Assembly: GCF_019802125.1 (NCBI RefSeq)
Contig: NZ_JAHVHT010000001.1
Span: forward strand, 1,612,001-1,676,000
Reading direction: 5' to 3'
From: Tateyamaria omphalii
GTDB taxonomy: Bacteria > Pseudomonadota > Alphaproteobacteria > Rhodobacterales > Rhodobacteraceae
Length of the DNA stretch: 64,000 nucleotides
The first letter of the stretch is position 1; every line of letters starts with the position of its first letter. Shown here in pieces: positions 19,701 to 27,831 of this stretch. The position numbers were made by a program, and so were the translations under genes. The notes under the pieces are model-generated. The model ran no database searches and was not told where the DNA came from. It was given only the letters and a program-made list of their open reading frames with translations.

Positions 19701-20681
19701 CAAACTGCTAACTGACCAACGCATGTTCTCACCGTCAGTGTTCCAACGCTCGACCTTTGGGCGGATCCGACATTGCCCGCATCGCAGATCACTGCCGAAC
19801 CAGGAGACAATCAGTGACGCCGCTCCACAATTTGGCAGCTCAGTCTGCAAAGCATCCAGTGAAACCGTGAAGTCAGTCAGTCCTGCCGGCGTATTTATGT
19901 TTGCGCTCCAGCGGGCATTGTTGCCATCCAGATAGTTCACAGGTGTGGTCGCCAGTGTGTATTCACCAGTTCCAGGCATTATTGCTACGGCCTGAATGGC
20001 ACGGGTCATTTCTTCGTCCGCACCCGCCTCGCCAGCCTGCTCCGGCCGCACAACTTCAAACGAGAATTGCGGTACGCGGTTTCCAAAACGGCCCAGCGCA
20101 AGATTCTCGATCACGACGTAAGCGGTTCCGCGATATGCAGGAACCAAACCCTGACCTTCAATGGCTTCGATCAGCGGATCGGGCAGTTGATCTTTTGAAC
20201 CGGTGTAAACGCGCATATTGATGTCATTCAGCGCCACCTCCTCGCCATCTGCCCAGACGCGGCCAATTCGGGTAATCTCCCCCTCGCAAACAGCAAGCGC
20301 CAAGCTGACCGAGTACGAGTACTCGCGCCGCTCCGGCTCGGGCGGTGCAGACGGCGCACCCTTGCCACCCCCACCGCCTCCACCGCCGGTCACCGTTACT
20401 GTTTCCAGAAAGTCTGAGCTCCATATGACCTGCCCGCCCAGCCGCATGCGACCATAAAGCTGGGTAACCGGCGCACCTTCGCCCGAGTTGGACAACCGGA
20501 AACGATCAACTTTCCCATGTTCAACAACTTCAGAGCCTTGTCCCATGACGCGTTGATCGATCACGCGCCCAAGTGTTGCTCCCACGGCGCGTCCAATCGC
20601 AACGGAGGACAGGCCAAGAAAAGACCCGCCAACCGAGCCGCCAATAGCCGCGCCTGCGGCAGATAGTACAACGGTCGCCAT
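16737..20681 (-). CDS. GTA megatron / host-specificity protein, g15
   Basis: A 1314-residue tail-tip protein, the last gene of the GTA cluster. A glycine/alanine-rich hydrophobic N-terminus comes first. A glycoside-hydrolase TIM-barrel-like domain lies at about 440-740 (FIGIDNYMPISDW, WFTELGCAAVDKG) and a phage tail domain at about 790-960. In the R. capsulatus particle the homologue forms the baseplate fibre-like megatron that contacts the cell. The start overlaps the g14 stop (TGATG). GC is about 57 percent, lower than g1-g11. The reading frame ends abruptly in SAVWQG; a neighbouring frame continues 13 codons further (see findings). Confidence 0.93.
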   Translation of the reverse strand: MATVVLSAAGAAIGGSVGGSFLGLSSVAIGRAVGATLGRVIDQRVMGQGSEVVEHGKVDRFRLSNSGEGAPVTQLYGRMRLGGQVIWSSDFLETVTVTGGGGGGGGKGAPSAPPEPERREYSYSVSLALAVCEGEITRIGRVWADGEEVALNDINMRVYTGSKDQLPDPLIEAIEGQGLVPAYRGTAYVVIENLALGRFGNRVPQFSFEVVRPEQAGEAGADEEMTRAIQAVAIMPGTGEYTLATTPVNYLDGNNARWSANINTPAGLTDFTVSLDALQTELPNCGAASLIVSWFGSDLRCGQCRIRPKVERWNTDGENMRWSVSSLVRTAAYDVPRIDDRPIYGGTPSDKSVVESIRALVQAGKKVMFYPFILMDQLEGNTLPNPYNPDESQPHLPWRGRITLSTAPGVEGSPDGTSAAEAEIDAFFGTVQAADFSIDSEIHYSGPDEWTLSRFILHYATLCRAAGGVDSFCISSEMRGLTQIRGTQNRFYAVEKLRALAAQVRLLLGPDVKISYAADWTEYFGYQPQDGSGDRYFHLDPLWSDDNIDFIGIDNYMPISDWRDGDEHTDAEWGSIYNLDYLRANIEGGEGYDWYYASDEASVAQMRTAITDGAHDEPWMFRFKDLRNWWSNAHYERIGGERSQMPTDWVPQSKPIWFTELGCAAVDKGTNQPNKFLDRKSSESSLPRYSNGGRDDLIQKQYLRAMHSHWRAPENNPISDEYAGPMIDMSRAFVWAWDARPYPFFPNSLRIWSDGENYPRGHWINGRTSGRSLASVVGEICQRSGLTHYDTSELYGFVRGYTVEDVTDARSALQPLMLRFAFDAVERDGVLKFITRTGRNAVKLTSDALALHTDLNGRLEQSRESEADIAGRVRLRFVQTDGNFDVLAEEAVLADEATHAVSISEVAMALTRPEGRQVAERWLAEARIAREGVKLALPPSLIGVGAGDVIEVAADGSEGPGLYRVDRVEHGEMQLLEAVRIEPEVYTPSELSDELAGVREFVPPVPLTSVFMDLPLLTGDEVEHAPHLAVTGTPWPGGVAVYQSSTESDFVLNSIIAARASIGFLNQPLLGARSGVIDRGEPLDVRMVHGTLQSIPETTFLNGGNLVAIGDGSADNWELLQFRDAELIAQNQYLLSHRLRGQAGTDALMPDEWPIGSWFVLMNGVPSQIGLLRALRRISQTFRIGPAKRSYDDPSYTEAIHAFNGNGLRPYSPVHLTMSGDADGVTAHWVRRTRLDGDDWELPDVPLAEEIESYTVRVVQADQVVRETTTASPSWSYTNAMQQADGVAGPFSISVAQNSARYGPGPFKSAVWQG

Positions 20682-21130
20682 CAGGTAGCCTCCACGTCAG
20701 GGAATTGAAAACGGGCAACGACACGGCGGGCCCATGGAGCACTCAAAGGGCTTTCGACGACGCCATGGCCGCTATAGGCGTGAACAAAGCGCGGCGCTTG
20801 GCCGACCTCTGATTGAATGCCCAAGTGTTTGGCGACAGCCCCGTCGCGCATCCGGAACAGGATAACGTCTCCAAGTGCGGGTTCTCCAAACTCCTTGGGT
20901 GACAAATGACGTATCGCCGCTCGCCACAGCAACTCCTGCCCCTGCGGCTCAGACCAGTCCATGCTATATGCTGGCGGCTGTTCCGGCTCGTGACCGACAA
21001 CAGCGCGCCAGACACCACGCACCAGACCAAGACAATCTGTCCCTGCTCCGCGTGCCGCCATTTGATGAACATACGGTGTCCCAATCCAAGCGCGCGCTTC
21101 TCGGACGATTATCGACGCAGCACCACTCAT
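20681..21130 (-). CDS. GTA tail peptidase (NlpC/P60 family), g14
   Basis: A 149-residue NlpC/P60-type cysteine peptidase. The catalytic cysteine is C33 in GAGTDCLGLVRG, with a histidine in the KHLGI segment. Relatives in phage tails cut peptidoglycan during DNA entry, and RcGTA gp14 is called the tail peptidase. It overlaps g13 by four bases (ATGA) and g15 by one, so the three are translationally coupled. No signal peptide, as expected for a particle protein. Confidence 0.93.
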   Translation of the reverse strand: MSGAASIIVREARAWIGTPYVHQMAARGAGTDCLGLVRGVWRAVVGHEPEQPPAYSMDWSEPQGQELLWRAAIRHLSPKEFGEPALGDVILFRMRDGAVAKHLGIQSEVGQAPRFVHAYSGHGVVESPLSAPWARRVVARFQFPDVEAT

Positions 21131-22014
21131 CTCAGGCTTCCCCCACTGTTTGCGCCGCCCGAAGTGGGATAGGCCATCATCCAGTCATCGCTGGGCAAAT
21201 CTGGGAAGCCTTGAAAATTGATCAGGTTGTTGAACTTCAGGCGACAGGTCTCGAACCGTTTGTCGCAGCCGACAGTAAGGCGGACCTGATCGTCGGCGCT
21301 GATCTCACCGCGTATGGCTTCCCAAAGCTCAACGCGGCGTACGCCATCCTCAAACACGTCGCGTTTGATCATACCCCAAAGGCCACTTGCGGGTCCGGTC
21401 AGGACATCAAGCCGTCCGCGCATGAACCATTGCGGTTCAAACCCCGACAGATCATCCCACTCGAACACGCGGCTATCTATGACGCGGCTCGGTGTTCCGT
21501 CGTGCCTATATCCAGGCCGCTCCAGGTCGAACCCACAATCCGCATCGCCCACCACTGCAGTGCAAGGCTTCTGATAGATACGACCAAGCGGGCGGTTCAG
21601 CGCTTCGGTCAATCCCCGCAGTTCAGCATGAAACGCGCCGCCTGAGCGGCGCATTTCACCAATCGTTCCCCGAAACTGCAACCAGCGGACATCAGGATCA
21701 GACCAATTCACCAACCATGCACGTACTTCGGCATTGTCGAAACGACCTGCCTCGATCTCGTCCTCTCGTACCGACGCGTCGGTCAACGCGCCCAGCGCTT
21801 CAGTGTTGTCCACGCTCAAACCAGTGCTTTGAGCAAGGGCAGCAGCCGACAACCCCGTATCGGCACGGAACACAATCCCATCAAACGCCAGTTCGGTATC
21901 ATGGTCGGTAAATCCGAACGTATTGCCATCCTTTCGCAATATCGCCCAGGCCCGGCACAAGGTTGTGACACCGGTAGCCGTATGCGCCAGGAATTCTTCG
22001 CTCTGCCCGCTCAT
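21127..22014 (-). CDS. GTA hub protein (DUF2163), g13
   Basis: A 295-residue protein of the DUF2163 / phage BR0599 family. The C-terminal region has the conserved cysteines of that domain (GCDKRFETCRLKFNN, and CTAVVGDADCGFDLERPGY), which in the RcGTA structure bind an iron-sulfur cluster in the hub. It sits in the tail baseplate between the distal tail protein and the megatron. Start and stop overlap the neighbouring genes. Local GC falls to near 50 percent in places, unlike the head genes. Confidence 0.92.
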   Translation of the reverse strand: MSGQSEEFLAHTATGVTTLCRAWAILRKDGNTFGFTDHDTELAFDGIVFRADTGLSAAALAQSTGLSVDNTEALGALTDASVREDEIEAGRFDNAEVRAWLVNWSDPDVRWLQFRGTIGEMRRSGGAFHAELRGLTEALNRPLGRIYQKPCTAVVGDADCGFDLERPGYRHDGTPSRVIDSRVFEWDDLSGFEPQWFMRGRLDVLTGPASGLWGMIKRDVFEDGVRRVELWEAIRGEISADDQVRLTVGCDKRFETCRLKFNNLINFQGFPDLPSDDWMMAYPTSGGANSGGSLR

Positions 22015-22646
22015 TACACACGTACCTCGATGATGGGGACGTTCGGAACAGTACCGGCCTGAAAGCTTGCGACCGATGTCTGTATCTGGTCAGTGTCAAA
22101 GCGCACGGGAACATCGAACTCGAAACCGGCAGTGACTTCCTCATTCTCTTCTGGTGGATGTCGGAAAGTGATCAGCCCCGTCTCGAGCTCAACCTCGTAG
22201 TCCACGCCCTCCTGCATCTCGTCGCGACCCAAACCTACACGAACCGTGCCGGCGACGGGTTTCGTGATAGGCCGCGCGTAGGAAAACGCACCCGACCGAT
22301 ATGTCTTCACAAGGGGAAAGACCGCCTGAACACCATTTCCACTCGCGATGGTCTGATCCAGAAAATCCGGATCTACGCTGGCCGAACCCGACTTGTAGTC
22401 GGCCCAGTCCTTCCAACGAAACCCGTACATCTGCCCCATACGCGCCTCGAAAAACGCGATCAAAGTCTCGACATCGTCCAATGATCGCATACCCAATCCC
22501 GCATCATATCGACGGCGTGAGTGTGCCCATGGCGTGTTGCGCTCTTCGTACCCGTTGGCGAGGGTCACAACCTCTGTGCGACGCTCCGGTCCTCCGACCG
22601 AACCGAAGCTCAAGGACGCAGGAAAACGAACCTCGTGAAAATTCAT
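22014..22646 (-). CDS. GTA distal tail protein (DUF2460), g12
   Basis: A 210-residue DUF2460 protein. The N-terminal MNFHEVRFPASLSFGSVGGP and the central MYGFRWKDWADYKSG are typical of the family. In RcGTA the homologue is the distal tail ring that links the tail tube to the hub. The stop overlaps the g13 start (TAATG), and g11 lies 23 bases upstream. Gene order and length match the reference cluster. Confidence 0.93.
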   Translation of the reverse strand: MNFHEVRFPASLSFGSVGGPERRTEVVTLANGYEERNTPWAHSRRRYDAGLGMRSLDDVETLIAFFEARMGQMYGFRWKDWADYKSGSASVDPDFLDQTIASGNGVQAVFPLVKTYRSGAFSYARPITKPVAGTVRVGLGRDEMQEGVDYEVELETGLITFRHPPEENEEVTAGFEFDVPVRFDTDQIQTSVASFQAGTVPNVPIIEVRV

Positions 22647-22669
22647 GGCGTTTGCTCCCCTTCTGTTTC

Positions 22670-23335
22670 TTAACGGTTGCGATTTGCGCGGCTGAGCACG
22701 CGGTTCATCTGGGCGGCGATCTGGTTCTGCGAACGCGCAAAGCCTTGAACATCCGGTGTGGTGATGTTCATCACCACGGTGGGCCCGCTTTGCCCGCCCC
22801 CACCACGCACACCCAGCTTGCCATCTGGCCCGCGAGCAAGCGGCATGATGGCCTCGGGGCCCGCCTCTCCCATGACCCCCATACCTCCTCGCATACCGAA
22901 AGGCGTGGCCGAACTGACCACGCCTCCGGACGCAAAGGGCATCACGCGGCCCTGGCTGAAAGGTGCTCCATCTGCAAAGGGCAGGATCTTTTCAAAAATG
23001 TTGCCTGCACCGGTCGCCAACAGGCCACCAAAGTGATCCGTGACTGGCTTCATTGCGGCATTGTAGGTCGCATTGATCATCGAATTGGCCAGACCGTCCA
23101 GCGCATCCGACAGGCTCATCCCGTCAAAAACCAACCCGTCAAAGGCCTTGCGCAACCCGCGCGACAGCCCCTTTTCCAGCGTCGCAACGTCCTTGTTGGT
23201 CGCAGTGAGGCTCTCGCGCATCCGGCGCAACTCGCCGTCAAACCCGGTCACCATGTCCGCGGTGGCACTCAGAGAAAACCGCAGGCTCTCGCTGTTCTCT
23301 TCGAGGTTCTCGATCTCGTCGTTGTAGTCACTCAT
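22670..23335 (-). CDS. GTA tape-measure protein, g11
   Basis: A 221-residue tail tape-measure protein. The N-terminal half is predicted coiled coil (DEIENLEENSESLRFSLSAT), the middle has a hydrophobic stretch, and the glycine-rich C-terminus contains FASGGVVSSATPFGM and MGEAGPEAIMPLARG, a common tape-measure ending. Its shortness fits the short GTA tail. Its start overlaps the g10.1 stop by four bases. Confidence 0.93.
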   Translation of the reverse strand: MSDYNDEIENLEENSESLRFSLSATADMVTGFDGELRRMRESLTATNKDVATLEKGLSRGLRKAFDGLVFDGMSLSDALDGLANSMINATYNAAMKPVTDHFGGLLATGAGNIFEKILPFADGAPFSQGRVMPFASGGVVSSATPFGMRGGMGVMGEAGPEAIMPLARGPDGKLGVRGGGGQSGPTVVMNITTPDVQGFARSQNQIAAQMNRVLSRANRNR

Positions 23336-23538
23336 GCGGGATCCCCTTCCGACGTTTCGTCTGGCCAGGCCGCCATCAGTGCATCCAGGCCCTCGCTCAA
23401 CAGCGGTGCGGCCTGGGCAGGTGGGCCCAGCATCATCTGCAATTCGGCAGGGGTCAGCCCCCAGAACGCCTCGGGCGTCAGGCGCAACCCCTGTATCCCG
23501 GCCCGCATCAACGCGGGCCAGTCAAGGCTTCGGCTCAT
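23332..23538 (-). CDS. GTA tail assembly chaperone-like protein, g10.1
   Basis: A 68-residue protein of the rcc01693 type, with the signature GLRLTPEAFWGLTPAELQMM. Such small proteins between the tail tube and tape-measure genes usually act as tail assembly chaperones. It overlaps both neighbours by four bases. The frame, length and position agree with the Rhodobacter cluster. Confidence 0.88.
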   Translation of the reverse strand: MSRSLDWPALMRAGIQGLRLTPEAFWGLTPAELQMMLGPPAQAAPLLSEGLDALMAAWPDETSEGDPA

Positions 23539-23852
23539 GCGTCCGGCACCACAAAGGCGCGGGCAATCAATTCGGCCGCCGCGCGGGCAGCACCCATCGG
23601 CCCCCCGGCGATCTCGGCATGATCCAAAGCGTCCTGATCAAATCCAGCACCGCCGCCGGTCAAACCGGCCTTCAGGACCGCAAGGACATCCGCGCTGGAA
23701 AACCGGCCCTGTTCGAACCGCTCGACCAGAGCCACAAGCGACGGCTCAGCCAATGCAGCCTCAAGTCCGGCCAAAGCCCCAAGGGTCAGCCGCATGGTTT
23801 GCGGCTGCCCCTCGATTACCAAAGTGACCTCTCCCCTCCACGGATTGGTCAT
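23535..23852 (-). CDS. GTA tail protein/chaperone, g10
   Basis: A 105-residue member of the GTA gp10 family (phage tail assembly chaperone group). It starts MTNPWRGEVTLVIEGQPQTM and has the alternating small domain typical of tail-completion chaperones. It overlaps g9 by one base (TGATG) and g10.1 by four. The exact step in tail assembly is inferred from position. Confidence 0.9.
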   Translation of the reverse strand: MTNPWRGEVTLVIEGQPQTMRLTLGALAGLEAALAEPSLVALVERFEQGRFSSADVLAVLKAGLTGGGAGFDQDALDHAEIAGGPMGAARAAAELIARAFVVPDA

Positions 23853-24271
23853 CAGGCCACGAGCGCCGTGAATGCGAGTGCGCCTGCCGACGCCAGTGAC
23901 ACCTCATAGGTGGCCTCGCCGTTGTGGCTGCCCGAGTATTCCAGCGACGTCACCTGAAATGGACCCTCGACGATCCCGAAATCAGGGATGATCACCTGAA
24001 AATTCGGCGTCTCCCCGTCAAAGAAGATCTGGCGCGCACGTTCATCCGTGCCTTCATCCTTGAACACACCCGCACCGGTGATGGCCGCCGACCGCACCCC
24101 GGCACCGGCCAGCAACTCACGCCACCCGCCTTGGCTCTCCAGACTGGTGACATCCACCGTCTCGGCATTGAAGCTGACGCGCGTGGCCCGCAGACCCGCA
24201 ATGGTTTCGAACTGGCCGTCCGAGGTCATGTCGACCTTCAGAAGCAGGTCCTTTCCGTTCTGAGCACCCAT
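23852..24271 (-). CDS. GTA tail tube (major tail) protein, g9
   Basis: A 139-residue major tail protein of the TP901-1/GTA type. MGAQNGKDLLLKVD and VDVTSLESQGGWRELLAG are family signatures. Rings of this protein form the tail tube. It is 27 bases after g8 and has its own ribosome binding site, which suits a protein needed in quantity. Confidence 0.93.
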   Translation of the reverse strand: MGAQNGKDLLLKVDMTSDGQFETIAGLRATRVSFNAETVDVTSLESQGGWRELLAGAGVRSAAITGAGVFKDEGTDERARQIFFDGETPNFQVIIPDFGIVEGPFQVTSLEYSGSHNGEATYEVSLASAGALAFTALVA

Positions 24272-24298
24272 GGGTTTTCTCCGTTTGAATTGAGTTGG

Positions 24299-24709
24299 TT
24301 AGTTGTCTTCCGTCCGCGCGCGGAACGTCAGGTCGATGCGGCGACCCGTGCCCTTGTCGATCTTGACGGCGCGGGCGCGATCAAATCGCAGGAACACCAA
24401 GCGGCCGCGATCCAGCGGCAGGTCGGCGTCGTGCAGCACGTCGCAGACAGCGCCCGCGACCTCCTTGGCCCTGAAAAAGCCAGGCACCTCGGTGACCACT
24501 GACACGACAAAGCGATGTTCGGCACCGCCGCCGGTCTTGTCGTCGGCGGCACGGACGGTCTCGGGACCGATGCTGACGTAAAGGCTGGGTAACGCCCCGC
24601 TGGGCAGCGCGTCATAAACGGCGTCACCCACGGCATCACTCACGGCAATATCGGCGGCAACGGCAGAAAAAACAGCACTCTGAAGCGCTGCGGAAACAGC
24701 ATAGCTCAT
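24299..24709 (-). CDS. GTA tail terminator (DUF3168), g8
   Basis: A 136-residue DUF3168 protein. The core PSLYVSIGPETVRA and the C-terminal RRIDLTFRART are typical. The family caps the tail tube at the head-proximal end. It overlaps g7 by four bases (ATGA). Confidence 0.92.
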   Translation of the reverse strand: MSYAVSAALQSAVFSAVAADIAVSDAVGDAVYDALPSGALPSLYVSIGPETVRAADDKTGGGAEHRFVVSVVTEVPGFFRAKEVAGAVCDVLHDADLPLDRGRLVFLRFDRARAVKIDKGTGRRIDLTFRARTEDN

Positions 24710-25044
24710 ACCGCGATCTCCTCGTCAGCCATGCACACCAGATACCGGCCCTCTGGATCGCGTTCCGCGACACTGCGAATGTGAAACAAACGGTTGCCAT
24801 CACGAAACCGCTGCTCTGCAATGGGCCGTTCCGGGTGGCCAGCAGGCGCGCCACGCACGACAATCTCGTAAGGCACGGCAGACACCGCAGCACCTGTTGC
24901 GACGGTCTCTCGGCCCGTCCTTGCCGTCAGCTCCGCCCACAACACACCAAGGGACGACCAGCTTTCGGAAAAGCCGCCCGCACCATCAGGTACACGCATC
25001 GGGCTCTCCAGGGTCAGGCGCCGGTTCAGGCGCGGCGTTTTCAC
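24706..25044 (-). CDS. GTA head-tail joining protein (stopper), g7
   Basis: A 112-residue phage head-tail adaptor. It shows the family pattern RLTLESPMRVPDGAGGFSES near the start and FHIRSVAERDPEGRYLVC near the end. It closes the head below the adaptor ring. Four-base overlaps with g6 and g8. Confidence 0.92.
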   Translation of the reverse strand: MKTPRLNRRLTLESPMRVPDGAGGFSESWSSLGVLWAELTARTGRETVATGAAVSAVPYEIVVRGAPAGHPERPIAEQRFRDGNRLFHIRSVAERDPEGRYLVCMADEEIAV

Positions 25045-25637
25045 CGGACACCCCCGCCCAAGCGGATGGGCTTGTAACGCTCAATCAGGCTGGTCACACC
25101 AAAGGGCATGCAGCCCTCGCTCAAACTGGTCTCATTCCTGAACTCGTAATAGTGAGCGGCCAACAGCATCACGGCCTGCGCCAGATCTGCCGGCACTTCG
25201 GACCAAACCGCGCCGTAGCCGGCGGTAAAGGACACGATCAACGCTCCCGCCGCCGGAATGGTCGGCAAAGCCGCACCAACGGACCGCACTCGCGGACGGT
25301 GCGCATCACGCTCAAGCCAATGCGCATCACCAGACACCGGCGCCTCAACGCCCGCCCGGTCCACCAACGCAGCCGCAGTCACCGCAACAACCGGTGCCAC
25401 GGGCAAGGCAACCGCATCCGGCGCGCTCAAGGACGTCACAGACAAAACAAAATCACGGGCGATCAGCACCTTACCCGTCCGCGCCTCGATCGCAGTCACA
25501 GCAGCCCGCAAAAAGCTGATCAGCACTGCGTCCTGCACGCTGTCGTTGCCAAAGCCGCTGCCCAGACGCAGATGCGCCTTGAATTCTTCGACCGGCAGCG
25601 CGCCATCGGGCACCGTGGTCACCTCGTTCAACATCAT
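25041..25637 (-). CDS. GTA head-tail connector (adaptor), g6
   Basis: A 198-residue protein of the phiE125 gp8 / head-tail connector family, binding beneath the portal. Recognisable parts are PVEEFKAHLRLG at the N-terminus and a C-terminal helix region with AQAVMLLAAHYYEFR. It follows the capsid gene after a 163-base gap containing a stable hairpin, and overlaps g7 by four bases. Confidence 0.9.
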   Translation of the reverse strand: MMLNEVTTVPDGALPVEEFKAHLRLGSGFGNDSVQDAVLISFLRAAVTAIEARTGKVLIARDFVLSVTSLSAPDAVALPVAPVVAVTAAALVDRAGVEAPVSGDAHWLERDAHRPRVRSVGAALPTIPAAGALIVSFTAGYGAVWSEVPADLAQAVMLLAAHYYEFRNETSLSEGCMPFGVTSLIERYKPIRLGGGVR

Positions 25638-25760
25638 GGAACATCTCCAGGAAAATTCTGCCCCTCGGCTCCAAAGGCCCGGGCGCGCGCCAGTCCGCGT
25701 TGCTCGGACGGAGGGGAGCAGCTAGACAACACGGCGCACTTGATCAGCGCGCACCCGGAA

Positions 25761-25784
25761 CCGGGGGCAGTCACCCACCCCCGG
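25761..25784 (-). other. Hairpin between the capsid and connector genes
   Basis: CCGGGGG (25761-25767) pairs with CCCCCGG (25778-25784) over a 10-base loop, directly after the capsid stop in the transcript. There is no T-run. It may protect the capsid message or partly stop transcription so that more capsid than connector is made. Confidence 0.4.
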
Positions 25785-25800
25785 CCACCCGCACCTGCCC

Positions 25801-26979
25801 TTAGGCGGTTGCGAATTTCAGCAGCTTGATCGCGGCAAAGTCGCTCACGTCCCCGCCCACGCGCTTGGTGGCATAGAACAGGACGTGGGGCTTGGCGCTG
25901 AAGGGATCACGCAGCACACGCAGGTCGGGGCGCTCGGCCACGGTGTAGCCTGCATCGAAGTCACCAAACGCAATCGCGTCGGCACCCGTACCCGCATCGG
26001 GCATGTCCTCGGCGATCAGAACCGGATAGCCCATCAGGGTCGCAGGCTGACCAGCCGCCAGACCGTCCGACCACAGGAAGCGGCCATCGTTGTCTTTCAG
26101 CTTGCGCACGATGCCAGCCGTCTTCGAGTTCATAACAAAGGTCGCGTTGGCACGGTACTCCGCACCCAGGGCATAGACGACGTCGATGATGGCTTCGGCC
26201 GTCACGTCGCCGTCCACACCGGTGGGCACATAACCAAGGTTGCCCCAAGCCCAGACGTCATTGTCGACGGTCGTGTGGGTCAGGAACCCCTTGGGCTTGT
26301 CCACACCATCGCCGTTGATGAAGGCCGCAGCCTCGGCACGGGCAAACTTGTCGGCGATGCGACCGGCCAGCCAACCTTCGATATCGAATGCGCTGTCATC
26401 CAGCAGACGCTGGGACGCCTTCGGCAGGGCCGACAGCTCATGCAGCGGAATGGTGATGCGGTCGATGGACGGCGTGTCGGTCTCGGCCTGGGTGCCGGTT
26501 TCGGTCGCCCAACCTGCGCCCACATCCGTGTGGTCGACAAGCACGTCGTACGATGTCGCCTCGACATTCACGACCGACGCGATGGAACGGATCGACGCCG
26601 TCGCGTTCAGAACCGATTTCACCGACTCCGAAGTGGCCGGATCGACGAGGTAGCCGCCATCCGAGTTCACCGCCGTGGACAGCGATTTGCCCTCCAGCTC
26701 CAGGCCGCGCAGGCCATCATCTTCGCCCGACCGCAGATAGGCGTTGAACGCCTTCTGGTGGGGGGCTTCCATCTCAACGGCACCAGCCAGAGGGGTGCGC
26801 GCAGCCGTCATGTTTTTCCGATCCAGCATGGTCAGTCGCTCTTCCGTTTGTTGAAGTTTGGTTTGAATGTCGGCCTTGAAGCCTTTCAGTTCATTGACGA
26901 AACCACTCATGGCCTCGGCAACGTCCTGGGCTGGGGACAAACCTTCCCCGGCCCGAGCCTTGATCTCGGTCTTGCTCAT
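25801..26979 (-). CDS. GTA major capsid protein (HK97 fold), g5
   Basis: A 392-residue capsid protein. The N-terminal part (about 1-75) is a coiled-coil scaffold-like region that g4 is expected to remove; the HK97 fold follows, beginning near GLELEGKSLSTAVNSDGGYL. ATG 26979 was chosen because AAGGA lies 7 bases upstream; a nearer ATG at 26985 is too close to that site and the frame further upstream is unlikely to be coding. It follows g4 by 37 bases and is the most abundant particle protein in relatives. Confidence 0.94.
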   Translation of the reverse strand: MSKTEIKARAGEGLSPAQDVAEAMSGFVNELKGFKADIQTKLQQTEERLTMLDRKNMTAARTPLAGAVEMEAPHQKAFNAYLRSGEDDGLRGLELEGKSLSTAVNSDGGYLVDPATSESVKSVLNATASIRSIASVVNVEATSYDVLVDHTDVGAGWATETGTQAETDTPSIDRITIPLHELSALPKASQRLLDDSAFDIEGWLAGRIADKFARAEAAAFINGDGVDKPKGFLTHTTVDNDVWAWGNLGYVPTGVDGDVTAEAIIDVVYALGAEYRANATFVMNSKTAGIVRKLKDNDGRFLWSDGLAAGQPATLMGYPVLIAEDMPDAGTGADAIAFGDFDAGYTVAERPDLRVLRDPFSAKPHVLFYATKRVGGDVSDFAAIKLLKFATA

Positions 26980-27016
26980 CAGCATGTCCTTGATGGTTGA
27001 TGTGAATGGCTGCGCT

Positions 27017-27580
27017 CTAGCGCGTCGCCAACTCCGCGCGCGCAGCCCGTAGGGCCGCCGCCATGTCGCGCAAATGCACGTCCGCCTCCGAAGACAACTC
27101 TTCGGACTTGGCCGCCACCCGCGCACTGGGCAGCATCGGGAAGGTCACCAGCGACACCTCCCAAAGCTCCAGTTCGGTCAAGAGCCGCTGGCCCTTGTCA
27201 TTCTTCGTGGCCTTCACGGTGCGGTAACCGATGGACAGCCCATCAATGGCCCCTGCCCCGATCAGCTCCGCCGCCTCACGGCCCTTGGCTATGGACGGCA
27301 AGAGCCGTCCCTTCACCCACAGCCCCTTGGCATCCTCGCGCACCTCATCCCACACACCGATGGGAAAGGCCGGATCATGCTGCCACAACATCTTCACGGA
27401 CCGCCCCTCGGCAGCAATGGCTTTCAAGGACGCCGCATAGGCCCCCTTCGTCACCACATCGCCGCCCTGATCACAGGCACCAAAGAGGCTCGCATAGCCC
27501 TCAATGACGGTCCCATCCTGCACCTCGACACCCTCGCCAAAGCGCGCAAATTTCGTCTCCAGACCGGTCTCTGCCTGCAT
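27017..27580 (-). CDS. GTA prohead protease (HK97 family), g4
   Basis: A 187-residue HK97-type serine protease that matures the capsid. Conserved segments are VIEGYASLFGACDQGGDVV, MLWQHDPAFPIG (catalytic histidine), and GLSIGYRT (catalytic serine). ATG 27580 has GGAGAG close upstream and gives the normal N-terminus; the longer open frame upstream overlaps g3.5 and is not protein-like. It lies between g3.5 and g5. Confidence 0.93.
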   Translation of the reverse strand: MQAETGLETKFARFGEGVEVQDGTVIEGYASLFGACDQGGDVVTKGAYAASLKAIAAEGRSVKMLWQHDPAFPIGVWDEVREDAKGLWVKGRLLPSIAKGREAAELIGAGAIDGLSIGYRTVKATKNDKGQRLLTELELWEVSLVTFPMLPSARVAAKSEELSSEADVHLRDMAAALRAARAELATR

Positions 27581-27597
27581 CTGCTCTCTCCTCGTAT

Positions 27598-27831
27598 TCA
27601 ATGCGGGATCGCCGCCATGATCGACTGAAACCCGGTCGCCAAAACCACCGCCACAACGCCGTAGACGGTCAGCCACAACCGCTTCTCCAACCGTTCCATC
27701 AACGTCTCCAACCGCGCCAAACGGTCGGAAATATTGGCAAAATGCACCTCGGTCAGCCGCTCATGGGCCTCCAACTTCAGACCCGGCCCACAGGCAAACT
27801 TCTCCCACAGCTTGGCATCATCCATCCGCAC
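27598..27831 (-). CDS. Small GTA head-formation membrane protein, g3.5
   Basis: A 77-residue protein with an amphipathic/coiled N-terminal part (RLARLETLMERLEKR) and one hydrophobic helix near the C-terminus (LWLTVYGVVAVVLATGF). Position between portal and protease and the overall design match ORFg3.5 (rcc01685 family). It overlaps the portal gene by 14 bases. Its exact role is uncertain; relatives are described as needed for head formation. Confidence 0.82.
   Translation of the reverse strand: MRMDDAKLWEKFACGPGLKLEAHERLTEVHFANISDRLARLETLMERLEKRLWLTVYGVVAVVLATGFQSIMAAIPH

Noticed and set aside
22301-23827. A 508-codon plus-strand frame across g10-g12
   Set aside because: It runs antisense to several tightly overlapping, recognisable GTA tail genes and has a random, Arg/Pro-rich composition.
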